DNA from: Streptococcus suis
GTDB taxonomy: Bacteria; Bacillota; Bacilli; Lactobacillales; Streptococcaceae
Length of the DNA stretch: 64,000 nucleotides
Assembly: GCF_019856455.1 (NCBI RefSeq)
Contig: NZ_CP082205.1
Span: forward strand, 620,001-684,000
Direction of reading: 5' to 3'
In this document: positions 8,413 through 17,430 of the stretch, in pieces
Numbering within the stretch: the first letter of the stretch is position 1
Layout: each line of letters starts with the position of its first letter
The notes under the pieces: model-generated
Seen by the model: only the letters and a program-made list of their open reading frames with translations
What the model was told of the DNA's origin: nothing
The model's database searches: none
Made by a program: the position numbers and the translations under genes

Positions 8413-9376
8413 AATTGCAACAAAGAAAAGTAAGAAAAAACACTTATGGAAAACAGTTGGTCTATCTATATTAGGGCTCTTGCTGATAACGGGAGCGACC
8501 TTGAAGACCTTGCAGATTTTGACTGCCAATAATGGTGAAAAAATCTATCAAGAACACGAATTATTGTCACAAGTTGCCTATCCAAACATTGAATACTCAA
8601 CCTACTATTATAAAGCGACCTCTCTATTTGCTGGAGCTGTCCATGCAGATCGCCACAAAGACTTGGCAGGGGTTCCAGTTGCCTTTGGTGACTATGAATA
8701 CCACTATGATTGGTTGGGAACGTATTTGAACTTTTCTCAGGATGAACCTTCTTATAAGGGAGAAATTGCCTATGATCGTCAAACCTGGTCAAAACTCCCT
8801 CTCTTCTATAATACGGAGAAAGTTGACACAGATGACTTTGCAACTGTTCCCAGTCAAGAACTTTCTCTAGTGAAAAACATGTCCAATCAGCTAGTAGAAG
8901 TAGCCATCACTTTTGATAAAAAATATAGTTTTGGAGACTTGCAGACCATGCTTCCTCAAAATTTAAAAAAGAATTGGTACTGGATCGGAACAGCTTCTAA
9001 GAAGAACACAGCTGATTTTCGCATTGATCAGTTGTTTGGTTTTCAAGGAGAGGCTCTAAAGGTTTATGAACCAGATGCTGAATTACCAGCAGAGGCAGCG
9101 ACATGGAATCCTTTAACACCGATGAGAAAAATAGCAGAACAATATAATCATTATATAGGGGAATACGCACTCGTTACAGATGTCAAAACTTTCTTGGACA
9201 AATTTGGTAAAACGGACTTCTCTAAACAAGAAGAGATTGATAAGCTAGAATTTGCAGGCATTATCCTAACAGGAAAAGCAGAAGACTTTGCTCAGTTGGA
9301 AGGCAAGGACTGGATTTATTCTTCTAGTATTGGCGCGTCCATTCCTATTCAGCCTTATTATCAACTGCATCAGTAA
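8393..9376 (+). CDS. Anti-sigma factor (Sigma_reg_N/C type), membrane anchored
   Basis: A 327-residue protein with a short basic cytoplasmic N-terminus (about residues 1-20), one membrane helix (about 22-45) and a large extracytoplasmic domain. The extracellular part has the LVKNMSNQLVEVAITFDKKYSF and WIGTASKKNTADF stretches seen in the sigma-factor-regulator family found next to Bacillus and Streptococcus ECF sigma genes. It is expected to bind the sigma factor at the membrane and release it on an envelope signal. The start overlaps the sigma gene; ATG 8393 or 8399 are both possible. No zinc-binding HxxxCxxC anti-sigma motif is visible. Confidence 0.7.
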   Translation: MNMKTFEIATKKSKKKHLWKTVGLSILGLLLITGATLKTLQILTANNGEKIYQEHELLSQVAYPNIEYSTYYYKATSLFAGAVHADRHKDLAGVPVAFGDYEYHYDWLGTYLNFSQDEPSYKGEIAYDRQTWSKLPLFYNTEKVDTDDFATVPSQELSLVKNMSNQLVEVAITFDKKYSFGDLQTMLPQNLKKNWYWIGTASKKNTADFRIDQLFGFQGEALKVYEPDAELPAEAATWNPLTPMRKIAEQYNHYIGEYALVTDVKTFLDKFGKTDFSKQEEIDKLEFAGIILTGKAEDFAQLEGKDWIYSSSIGASIPIQPYYQLHQ

Positions 9377-9630
9377 GTGAAAATAGTCAATATATTTTCT
9401 ACACCTATAGCAAGAGGCTTGCCAGGGAGTCGTAGGATGACTGAATGGAGAAAGGTCTGTCGCAGTAGTCTCGTATTTGTGGCACCTTGTAGTTATGGTA
9501 ACATCAATATCCCTATGGAAGTGAGGCGTTTTTAGTTGAGTAATAGGTTAAAATGGGATGATAAAAAAGTTATGAGCGAAGCTAATAGCCCTTGCAGAAA
9601 ATGGATAAAATAAAAAACGATAGAAAATGC
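9377..9630. other. Non-coding stretch between anti-sigma gene and tuf promoter
   Basis: No convincing gene. A 32-codon open frame (about 9437-9535) has no ribosome-binding site and no recognisable product. No clear terminator hairpin for the sigma operon is seen. Confidence 0.4.
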
Positions 9631-9658
9631 TTGCAATTCTGCCACAATTTGATAGAAT
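9631..9658 (+). promoter_or_regulatory. tuf promoter
   Basis: TTGCAA (9631-9636), a 16-nt spacer and TAGAAT (9653-9658), 72 nt upstream of the tuf start. Confidence 0.6.
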
Positions 9659-9730
9659 AGTAAGGTAAAGTTAGACTGTATTGCCTACTGTCTATCTATA
9701 AAATATATTTTATTGGAGGCTTTTACCAAA

Positions 9731-10927
9731 ATGGCAAAAGAAAAATACGATCGTAGTAAACCCCACGTTAACATTGGTACAATTGGACACGTTGACCACG
9801 GTAAAACTACTTTGACAGCAGCTATCACAACTGTATTGGCACGTCGCTTGCCTTCATCAGTTAACCAACCAAAAGACTATGCGTCTATCGATGCTGCTCC
9901 AGAAGAACGCGAACGCGGTATCACTATCAACACTGCACATGTTGAGTACGAAACTGAAAAACGTCACTATGCTCACATCGACGCTCCAGGACACGCGGAC
10001 TACGTTAAAAACATGATCACTGGTGCTGCTCAGATGGACGGTGCGATTCTTGTAGTAGCTTCAACTGACGGTCCAATGCCACAAACTCGTGAGCACATCC
10101 TTCTTTCACGTCAGGTTGGTGTTAAACACCTTATCGTCTTCATGAACAAAGTTGACTTGGTTGACGATGAAGAATTGCTTGAGTTGGTTGAAATGGAAAT
10201 CCGTGACCTTCTTTCAGAATACGATTTCCCAGGTGATGATCTTCCAGTTATCCAAGGTTCAGCTCTTAAAGCCCTTGAAGGTGACACTAAGTACGAAGAC
10301 ATCGTTATGGAATTGATGAACACTGTTGATGAGTACATTCCAGAACCAGAACGCGACACTGACAAACCATTGTTGCTTCCAGTCGAGGACGTATTCTCAA
10401 TCACTGGTCGTGGTACTGTAGCTTCAGGACGTATCGACCGTGGTACTGTTCGTGTCAACGATGAAATCGAAATCGTTGGTCTTCAAGAAGAAAAATCTAA
10501 AGCAGTTGTTACTGGTGTTGAAATGTTCCGTAAACAACTTGACGAAGGTCTTGCCGGCGATAACGTTGGTGTGCTTCTTCGTGGTGTACAACGTGATGAA
10601 ATCGAACGTGGTCAAGTTATCTCTAAACCAGGTTCTATCAACCCACACACTAAATTCAAAGGTGAAGTTTACATCCTTACTAAAGAAGAAGGTGGACGTC
10701 ACACTCCATTCTTCGACAACTACCGTCCACAGTTCTACTTCCGTACAACTGACGTAACTGGTTCAATCAAATTGCCAGAAGGTACTGAAATGGTAATGCC
10801 TGGTGATAACGTTACTATCGCCGTTGAATTGATCCACCCAATCGCCGTTGAACAAGGTACTACTTTCTCTATCCGTGAAGGTGGACGTACTGTTGGTTCA
10901 GGTATGGTTACAGAAATCGAAGCTTAA
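9731..10927 (+). CDS. tuf: Elongation factor Tu
   Basis: A 398-residue translation GTPase that delivers aminoacyl-tRNA to the ribosome. G1 GHVDHGKT (residues 19-26), DAPGHADYV (G3) and NKVD (G4) are intact, and beta-barrel domains 2 and 3 follow to a normal C-terminus. The start is the ATG at 9731 ([10 protein letters not shown]) with GGAGG 12 nt upstream at 9715-9719; an in-frame upstream codon is not needed. Strong codon bias (GGT, CGT, AAC, ATC) marks very high expression. It is monocistronic, with its own promoter and terminator. Confidence 0.98.
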   Translation: MAKEKYDRSKPHVNIGTIGHVDHGKTTLTAAITTVLARRLPSSVNQPKDYASIDAAPEERERGITINTAHVEYETEKRHYAHIDAPGHADYVKNMITGAAQMDGAILVVASTDGPMPQTREHILLSRQVGVKHLIVFMNKVDLVDDEELLELVEMEIRDLLSEYDFPGDDLPVIQGSALKALEGDTKYEDIVMELMNTVDEYIPEPERDTDKPLLLPVEDVFSITGRGTVASGRIDRGTVRVNDEIEIVGLQEEKSKAVVTGVEMFRKQLDEGLAGDNVGVLLRGVQRDEIERGQVISKPGSINPHTKFKGEVYILTKEEGGRHTPFFDNYRPQFYFRTTDVTGSIKLPEGTEMVMPGDNVTIAVELIHPIAVEQGTTFSIREGGRTVGSGMVTEIEA

Positions 10928-10976
10928 TTCGATTGAGTTCCCAGAAATAACAATTATAGTCAGACAACTTAATTGT

Positions 10977-11006
10977 AACTCTCTACTTTCGGGTAGAGAG
11001 TTTTTC
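10977..11006 (+). terminator. tuf terminator
   Basis: A 10-bp stem AACTCTCTAC/GTAGAGAGTT with a TTTCGG loop, followed by TTTTT. Confidence 0.92.
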
Positions 11007-11047
11007 TGTAAGTATTCATAAAATGCACAGAAATTCTTTAATCTTAG

Positions 11048-11854
<807 letters not shown>

Positions 11855-11857
11855 TAA

Positions 11858-11894
11858 CAAAAAGCATCGGATTTTGAATTCGATGCTTTTTTTG
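11858..11894. terminator. Bidirectional terminator, tpiA / Cof phosphatase
   Basis: AAAAAGCATCG and CGATGCTTTTTTT form an 11-bp stem flanked by A and T runs, serving both convergent genes. Confidence 0.9.
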
Positions 11895-11907
11895 ATATTT
11901 TAAGAGG

Positions 11908-12717
11908 CTATTTCAGTACCCATTCTCTAAGAGCGTGGGCTACACCGCTCTCATCATTTGACTTCGTAATGTATTTGGCGATTTTCTTCAATTCAGGATT
12001 TCCGTTTTCCATGACAACAGGATTACCAACAACTTCCAACATTGGACGGTCATTTTCTTGGTCACCGATGGCCATGGTTTGATCCATTGTTAGTCCAAGC
12101 TTCTCAGCTAGATGAATGATAGCTTGTCCCTTGTTAACAGTTTTAGGGGTGATTTCCAAATAAAATGGTGCTGATTTTGCTACGTTGTACTTCTCAGTCA
12201 AGCTGGTCGGTAGAAGTGGAATAGCAGCATCAAGAATTTCTGGCTCATCAACCATCATTGTTTTGATGATTTCCTTGTCAGCCATTTCTTCAGGAGTGCG
12301 ATAGAAAATGGGTGCACTTACTAGTGTGGATTCGTAAATGGTGTATTTACCGATGTTACGGTTGGCAGTATAGATACCTTCCTTGGTGCTGGCATGCATT
12401 GGGAGCTTGAGTTTACGGGCAGCAGATTCGATGTCGAGATAATCCTCATAAGTCAAGGTATCTTTGACAATATCCTCACCAGTTGCTGCATCTTGGACTA
12501 AGCCACCGTTAAAAGTGATGACGTAGTCACCTGCTTCTGTAAGATTGAGTTCTTCTAAAATTGCTTGAACACCGGAAATGGGGCGACCAGTAGCAATAAC
12601 AATTTTAACGCCTGCTTTTTTTGCTTCTTGGATTGCTAAGTGTACTTCAGCTGTAATTTGGTGTTGACTATTTAGTAGTGTACCATCAATATCGATGGCG
12701 ACAAGTTTAATGCTCAT
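11908..12717 (-). CDS. Cof-type HAD sugar-phosphate phosphatase (YidA-like)
   Basis: A 269-residue Cof/type IIB haloacid dehalogenase. The nucleophile motif DIDGTLLNS lies near the start, ATGRPISG carries motif II, and KGQAIIHLAEKLGL followed by AIGDQENDRPML gives motifs III and IV. Members such as YidA dephosphorylate a range of sugar phosphates; the physiological substrate here cannot be read. The ATG at 12715-12717 has GGAG 7 nt upstream, so an in-frame TTG four codons earlier is rejected. It overlaps the end of the upstream HD-domain gene by 11 nt, forming a two-gene operon. Confidence 0.88.
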   Translation of the reverse strand: MSIKLVAIDIDGTLLNSQHQITAEVHLAIQEAKKAGVKIVIATGRPISGVQAILEELNLTEAGDYVITFNGGLVQDAATGEDIVKDTLTYEDYLDIESAARKLKLPMHASTKEGIYTANRNIGKYTIYESTLVSAPIFYRTPEEMADKEIIKTMMVDEPEILDAAIPLLPTSLTEKYNVAKSAPFYLEITPKTVNKGQAIIHLAEKLGLTMDQTMAIGDQENDRPMLEVVGNPVVMENGNPELKKIAKYITKSNDESGVAHALREWVLK

Positions 12718-14020
12718 TTGATTCTCCAATTATAAAATGATCGTTATGTATGTGGCTGTTAAAATCAGCTATTTGAGGTGCGAAAATCCCTGTTTCTTCT
12801 AACATTTCTTTTGGGAAATAGAAGCGGCTATCGCCATGGATTGTGCCTGATAAGGAATGGACAATTGGTGATAGAGAGGATAGTTCTACCAAGGTTTCAT
12901 CTTTGCGATAAATCTCAATTTGAGTCCGTTTCTTTTCTGCATTCGGTCGGTAAATGTCATACGGCAAATCAAAGTTGTGGTGAATAGCAGTATAGTATTC
13001 TGGGTCGAACCCGACATCTGCGACCAGGCTACGCAGGCGGTCCAAAGCTTCCTCTTCTTCGGCCTTGAAAGTGATGGATTTGAGCACTTTCCTATTGATA
13101 TAGCGCTGGGCTAAGTCAGATAAAATACGATCTGGTCCATCTATCCATGATTGAAAGTAAGTATTCATAACTCCATCATCAAGACTGAGGTAGTCGGTTA
13201 GACGGATACGATGCTCAAAAAAAGGTAATAGCCGAGGTGAAGTTCGTGCAAAAAACTCCTGTTCACTAGTATATAGTAGTTTGGCACGATTGAGTAAATT
13301 CTGCAATAGGACTTCCATAGAGCGGCTTGCTGGATGAAAATAGACTTGCATATACATCTGGTAGCGGCTGAGAACGTAGTCTTCTACTGCATGCATACCA
13401 GATTCTTTGAAGGCAATTCCATTTTCTGTCGGGCGAATGACACGTAATATCCTAGTTAGGTCAAATTCACCATAGTTCGCACCTGTGAAGTAGGAATCTC
13501 GTAATAGATAATCCATCCGGTCAACATCAATCTGGCTTGAAATGAGTTGAACGACCTGTTTATTTGGATAGGTGTGTTTGATAACACTAGCAACCTTGTC
13601 TGGAAACTCAGGTGAAACTTGTTTCAACAGAGCATTGATTTCCGTTTCTGGACTAGTAATAATAGCACAGGTCATTTCCTCATGGTCTGTATCAAATAGA
13701 CGCTCGAAGGTATGAGAATAGGCTCCGTGTCCGACATCATGGAGTAGCGCAGCAACCATGGTCAGTAGGGACTCATTTGTATCCCAGATTTGTGGATACT
13801 TGTCTTCAAATTTTTGAGTAATCCGTCTGGCGATTTCGTAGGTGCCAAGGCAGTGCGAAAAGCGGCTATGCTCGCCACCATGGAAGGTATAGGAGGTAGT
13901 CCCTAGTTGCTTGATGCGGCGTAGTCGCTGAAATTCTTTTGTATTGATAAGTTTATAAATCAGCTCATGATCAACATGTACATAGTTATGAACTGGATCG
14001 CGAAATACTTTTTCTATCAT
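12707..14020 (-). CDS. HD-domain phosphohydrolase (YwfO / EF1143-type dNTPase)
   Basis: A 437-residue metal-dependent HD-superfamily hydrolase. It begins with EKVFRDPVHNYV, has the RRIKQLGTTSYTFHGGEHSRFSHCLGT block and the HD motif in ALLHDVGHGAYSHTFE (about residues 90-105). This architecture matches the YwfO family, whose Enterococcus member EF1143 hydrolyses deoxynucleoside triphosphates. A role in dNTP pool control is inferred from that family. There is no Shine-Dalgarno; a TGTTATAAT extended -10 ends 6 nt before the ATG, so the transcript is probably leaderless. Confidence 0.85.
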   Translation of the reverse strand: MIEKVFRDPVHNYVHVDHELIYKLINTKEFQRLRRIKQLGTTSYTFHGGEHSRFSHCLGTYEIARRITQKFEDKYPQIWDTNESLLTMVAALLHDVGHGAYSHTFERLFDTDHEEMTCAIITSPETEINALLKQVSPEFPDKVASVIKHTYPNKQVVQLISSQIDVDRMDYLLRDSYFTGANYGEFDLTRILRVIRPTENGIAFKESGMHAVEDYVLSRYQMYMQVYFHPASRSMEVLLQNLLNRAKLLYTSEQEFFARTSPRLLPFFEHRIRLTDYLSLDDGVMNTYFQSWIDGPDRILSDLAQRYINRKVLKSITFKAEEEEALDRLRSLVADVGFDPEYYTAIHHNFDLPYDIYRPNAEKKRTQIEIYRKDETLVELSSLSPIVHSLSGTIHGDSRFYFPKEMLEETGIFAPQIADFNSHIHNDHFIIGESNEH

Positions 14021-14026
14021 AGTTTC

Positions 14027-14035
14027 ATTATAACA
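14027..14035 (-). promoter_or_regulatory. Extended -10 giving a probable leaderless mRNA (HD gene)
   Basis: Minus-strand TGTTATAAT with only 6 nt to the ATG, so the expected transcription start coincides with the start codon. Confidence 0.55.
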
Positions 14036-14103
14036 AAAAAGGGAGATAAATTCCTGATTTTTCTAAAACACAAGGATATTGCTATGTACCAAATGGAATC
14101 TTT

Positions 14104-14112
14104 TGGTATAAT
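14104..14112 (+). promoter_or_regulatory. Extended -10 giving a probable leaderless mRNA (TauE gene)
   Basis: TGGTATAAT ends 6 nt before the ATG at 14119; no Shine-Dalgarno could be included in the transcript. Confidence 0.55.
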
Positions 14113-14118
14113 GAAGAG

Positions 14119-15006
14119 ATGAATAATCAAATTATCTTATTAACTATTCAGGTCTTTATTGTAGCCCTTATTCTTTGGATGCTTTACACAATTCTATCCT
14201 ATGCTAAAAAGCACGATATTTCTCTAAAAGAGAAATTTTGGACAGGATTTGGTATAGGTTATGTTACTGATTTGCTAGACACCTTGGGGATTGGAACCTT
14301 TGCAACGACAACCACTATGTTTAAACTGACAAAGTTGGTGGAAGACGATCGTAAAATTCCTGCGACCATGACAACGGCGCACATCATACCAGTCTTAGTA
14401 GAGGCGCTATTGTTTATTACGATAGTTGAGGTTGATATGGTCACTCTGATTGCTATGGCAGCAGCGGCATTTACGGGTGCCTTTGTTGGTGCCAAGGTAA
14501 CTCAAAAATGGGATACAAAGAAAGTTCAACGAATTCTTGGGATTTTACTAATTATTGCAGCCTGTTTCATGGTCTATCGCATGATTACTAACCCTGGCGC
14601 AGATCTTACCAATGAAGTAAAGGGCTTAACTGGTTGGAAACTGGCTGTTGGTATCGCCTTTGATTTTATGGTGGGAATGCTGATGAGTATGGGACTGGGT
14701 AACTATGCTCCTGAGTTAATTTTCTTCTCATTGATGGGAATTAGTCCAGCGGTTGCTCTTCCAGTTATGATGTTGAATGCTGCTATGATTATGACAGCTG
14801 GTGCCAAGCAGTTTATCCAATCAGGACGAGTAAACTGGCCAGGAGTTCCAGGAATCATTGTCGGTGGGGTGCTAGGTGTTTTGACAGCCGCTTTCTTCCT
14901 ATCAAATTTGGATATTAATAATTTGAAAATTTTAATTGTCTTCGTTGCAGCGTATACAGGCTTTACTCTGCTTCGTTCATCCTTTGTTACTAGGATTAAA
15001 AAATAG
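14119..15006 (+). CDS. TauE/SafE-family membrane permease
   Basis: A 295-residue protein with about eight membrane segments and the internal duplication typical of TauE/SafE (formerly DUF81). Each half has a glycine/alanine-rich helix pair (GFGIGYVTDLLDTLGIGTF and GIAFDFMVGMLMSMGLGNYAPE). The family exports sulfite, sulfoacetate or other organic anions, but most members have no assigned substrate, and none can be given here. An 11-nt gap separates it from the DUF1934 gene, so they are probably co-transcribed. Confidence 0.82.
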   Translation: MNNQIILLTIQVFIVALILWMLYTILSYAKKHDISLKEKFWTGFGIGYVTDLLDTLGIGTFATTTTMFKLTKLVEDDRKIPATMTTAHIIPVLVEALLFITIVEVDMVTLIAMAAAAFTGAFVGAKVTQKWDTKKVQRILGILLIIAACFMVYRMITNPGADLTNEVKGLTGWKLAVGIAFDFMVGMLMSMGLGNYAPELIFFSLMGISPAVALPVMMLNAAMIMTAGAKQFIQSGRVNWPGVPGIIVGGVLGVLTAAFFLSNLDINNLKILIVFVAAYTGFTLLRSSFVTRIKK

Positions 15007-15017
15007 TAGGAGGAACT

Positions 15018-15404
15018 ATGGATATTCATTTACGAAATGAAATTGATCTGGACGGGCAGATTGAGGTAGTGGATCAGAAATTTCAAGCGGAAGTTAAGGA
15101 AAAAGATGGGAATCTTTATCTCATTTATAGTAACGATGAAGCTGAAAAAGTTGTCATAAAATGTGACGAAGAAGAGTTAGTGATGACACGTTTTTCCACT
15201 CCAAAGTCTATTATGCGATTCATTTCTGGTAAAGAAGCTATTGTGACCATTCCTACGCCGTTAGGAATCCAGCATTTTGTGACCGATACAAAACGTTACC
15301 AATTAAACCGTTCGGATCAAAGTGTCCAGTTGCAATATGAATTAAAGGGATTGGAGAACCAGCAGCTTTTTACTTCCTATAATTTGGAAATCTCGTGGAA
15401 ATAA
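15018..15404 (+). CDS. DUF1934 (YwiB-like) small beta-barrel protein
   Basis: A 128-residue cytosolic protein of the DUF1934/YwiB family, predicted to form a calycin-like beta barrel. It has no signal peptide and no membrane segment. The family has no established biochemical function. GGAGGAAC precedes the ATG. IS30 copy 1 has inserted immediately behind the stop codon. Its 12-bp target duplication (15394-15405) contains the last sense codons and the stop, so the protein is unchanged, but the natural hairpin terminator (GGAAATAA/TTATTTCC) has been separated from the gene. Confidence 0.8.
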   Translation: MDIHLRNEIDLDGQIEVVDQKFQAEVKEKDGNLYLIYSNDEAEKVVIKCDEEELVMTRFSTPKSIMRFISGKEAIVTIPTPLGIQHFVTDTKRYQLNRSDQSVQLQYELKGLENQQLFTSYNLEISWK

Positions 15405-15405
15405 T

Positions 15406-16944
15406 GGTAAATTCTCAAAGTAAGTTCTAGTTCCCGTCCTTCCAGAAGTTACTTTGAGAAAACTGCATAACATCAACAGAATTTAGTCTCAGACTAAGTT
15501 CTGTTTTTGACTAAAAATGTTGATAATAGTGAGTTTTAGGGTTGAAAATGTTGAAAAAAAGAGTACACTAAAGTTACTGGCTCTGAGACGTCTCAAAGTA
15601 AGTTCTAGCTATCTGGAATTTTGGATGGGACAAGTTCCTTTCTATTTTGAAATTATTTTTTGATAAAAACTAACGATTATTTATCCAATAATCGAGGTGA
15701 TTGGATGACGTTCTCAGGGTCAATTTTAGAGATTCCCAAAAGTGTTGCCAATTCCTCACCGTAGGTAAATGTAAAGAGTTCATAGGCGGATTTTCCGTTG
15801 AAAGAAGCTCGTCTGACGCTGTTGACATGCGAACAAACCAGGTTGATGTCCTCCTGTGTCAAGTTATCAAACGAACTTCCTTTAGGAAGAATATCTCTGA
15901 TAAGTGTGTGATTCTTCTCAATTCTCCCTTTCTGGTCAGAACGATTTGGGTCACAGAAGAATAGCTTAGATTCTCCACGAACATCCATTTCGATGTCGTC
16001 CACTCTAGCGAATTCACCGCCATTATCGGTCAGAATGACAGGGAATAGTTCGCAGAAGTCCATCTCTTTCTGATGTAGGTCATTCTTGATAGCGTAGAGA
16101 TGTTTAGCGACCTCATTAGCTGTTTTATTATCAAGTAATCGAGCGAAGATAAAGTTACAGAAGGAGAGGTTAAAGGTGAGAAGTACCTTTCCGCCGATCC
16201 GTCCAGTAACGGTGTCCATTTCCAGCCAATAGCTGCTTCCTTTCTCTGTGAGAAAGCGTTGGAAGTCCTCGTAAGACCGCCCTTCTTTGGCAGTTTTAGG
16301 AATGGGTTGTAGGTTTCTGGTTCTCCGCTTTCTGAATTTCACGACACGGGGGAAATCAATGGGCTTTGTGGACAGATAGCCTTTTTCAAGGTATCGGTAG
16401 ATAGAAGCTCTGGATGCCGAAAGTTCGTTTGAGGCGATGATGTGGTTGAGGTGTTGTCCCTTTTGGATGGCAGCAGAAACAATCTCATCCATGCGATAGA
16501 ATTCTTCCTTGTTTAGTGCAACACCCGTTCTCGAGTCTGAGAGCTTAGCTTCATAATCAAGCTGAGCTCTTTTTGCGTAGTAGAACTGTTTCTGGTATCC
16601 GCAGTTGCTTCTCTTTTTCGGACAGGCATTACAAACGTAGGGAGCCTTTTTGAGTAAAGGGCAAGAATCACAATTGGATGTCACAGAATTTTCTTTAACC
16701 ACTCGATTTCTCCGAACTTCTTTTGAGATTGTGGACGGATCTTTTCCTAGCTTAACAGCGATAGCTGAGAAGGGCTTAAGTTGTTCAATTCCTATTTGAA
16801 TATCATTGCGATCAGAGAGGGTTAAGTGTTTGTTTTTCATTGTCAGTTACCAACTTGTCCCATAGTAAGTTCTACCTTATTTCTTTGTCTCAGTCTAATT
16901 TCCAGTTTTTAAGACAGACTAGAACTTACTTTGGGAATTTAGCC
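15406..16944. mobile_element. IS30-family insertion sequence, copy 1 (1539 bp)
   Basis: Imperfect terminal inverted repeats begin GGTAAATTCTCAAAG on the left and, reverse complemented, GGCTAAATTCCCAAAG on the right, both continuing into TAAGTTCTAG. The element is flanked by a perfect 12-bp direct repeat CGTGGAAATAAT at 15394-15405 and 16945-16956. A hairpin with T tract (15478-15512) near the left end may block read-in transcription. A second copy of exactly the same length lies at 53498-55036. Confidence 0.92.
15677..16840 (-). CDS. IS30-family transposase, copy 1
   Basis: A 387-residue DDE transposase. The N-terminal helix-turn-helix (HLTLSDRNDIQIGIEQLKPFSAIAVKLGKDPSTISKEVRRN) recognises the terminal repeats. 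A cysteine-rich zinc-binding segment (CDSCPLLKKAPYVCNACPKKRSNC pattern, about residues 58-82) follows. The catalytic core has LEMDTVTG, ILTDNGGEF and the late glutamate in KGRIEKNH. The frame is intact, so the element may still be active. It differs from copy 2 at only four residues by reading (for example SSYW here, NSYW there). Confidence 0.95.
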   Translation of the reverse strand: MKNKHLTLSDRNDIQIGIEQLKPFSAIAVKLGKDPSTISKEVRRNRVVKENSVTSNCDSCPLLKKAPYVCNACPKKRSNCGYQKQFYYAKRAQLDYEAKLSDSRTGVALNKEEFYRMDEIVSAAIQKGQHLNHIIASNELSASRASIYRYLEKGYLSTKPIDFPRVVKFRKRRTRNLQPIPKTAKEGRSYEDFQRFLTEKGSSYWLEMDTVTGRIGGKVLLTFNLSFCNFIFARLLDNKTANEVAKHLYAIKNDLHQKEMDFCELFPVILTDNGGEFARVDDIEMDVRGESKLFFCDPNRSDQKGRIEKNHTLIRDILPKGSSFDNLTQEDINLVCSHVNSVRRASFNGKSAYELFTFTYGEELATLLGISKIDPENVIQSPRLLDK

Positions 16945-16979
16945 CGTGGAAATAATCTCTTATTTCCAGAAAAATATTC

Positions 16980-17007
16980 TTGAATTTCTCGGGATTTTTG
17001 ATATAAT
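16980..17007 (+). promoter_or_regulatory. Promoter of the Mn riboswitch-mgtA transcript
   Basis: TTGAAT (16980-16985) and TATAAT (17002-17007) with a 16-nt spacer, immediately upstream of the riboswitch. Confidence 0.75.
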
Positions 17008-17015
17008 AGTTAACA

Positions 17016-17106
17016 AATCGAGGGAGTAGCTAGCGGAAAATTCCGTGATATTGTCGTCAATCCGACTTGTTTCCGGCAATATATTAAATAGCGAGACTTG
17101 TTTTAG
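17016..17106 (+). promoter_or_regulatory. yybP-ykoY manganese riboswitch
   Basis: The sequence has the class's invariant blocks: GGGAGTAGC near the 5' side, the GTCGTCAA segment, a CCGGCAATAT arm and the closing AGCGAGAC. yybP-ykoY RNAs bind Mn2+ and switch on exporters; in pneumococcus one precedes mgtA. Here it lies about 330 nt upstream of a P-type ATPase gene, with two small repeats in between. Confidence 0.85.
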
Positions 17107-17205
17107 AACCTGTCTTCGCAAGTAAGGTATTTTTAGATAAGAGATAGTTTTTTGTCTATCAAGGCAGTTTTTTGAAGGAATACTGACTGTATTTCTAAAA
17201 AAACT
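17105..17205 (+). repeat. ~100-bp dispersed repeat, copy 1
   Basis: Aligns without gaps to 27104-27204 at about 78% identity by eye, both starting AGAACCTGT, sharing AAGAGATAGTTTTTTG in the middle and ending near CTGTATTT. Located between the Mn riboswitch and the ATPase gene. Confidence 0.75.
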
Positions 17206-17206
17206 A

Positions 17207-17310
17207 ATACTCAATGAAAATCAAAGTCAGGCTAGGCGATGCCGATGCGGATTGAACTAAGGTTCATCAATTCAAGTCAACAACGGCTGAGTTGGATTTT
17301 CGAAGAGTAT
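17207..17310 (+). repeat. RUP-like element, copy 1 (104 bp)
   Basis: Ends match those of the pneumococcal RUP: ATACTCAATGAAAATCAAAG at one end and GATTTTCGAAGAGTAT at the other, forming imperfect terminal inverted repeats. A second 104-bp copy in the opposite orientation is at 34537-34640. RUPs are thought to be moved in trans by an IS630-type transposase. Confidence 0.8.
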
Positions 17311-17430
17311 AAAGATGAGTGATAGAAAACTAGCCCTAGATAGAAGTGCCGAGCTGTGAAGAGAGGTTCTCATTAAACAGGTCTCTTTTTTATTTGTTAG
17401 GTAAAAAAGGGACCGAGAAGGAGAAGGAAA

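Noticed and set aside
9437..9535. A 32-codon open frame before tuf
   Set aside because: No ribosome-binding site, no recognisable motif, and it is the length expected by chance.
10111..10757. Long open frames on both strands inside tuf
   Set aside because: They are shadows of a highly codon-biased gene: no ribosome-binding sites, no family resemblance, and fully inside the EF-Tu coding region.
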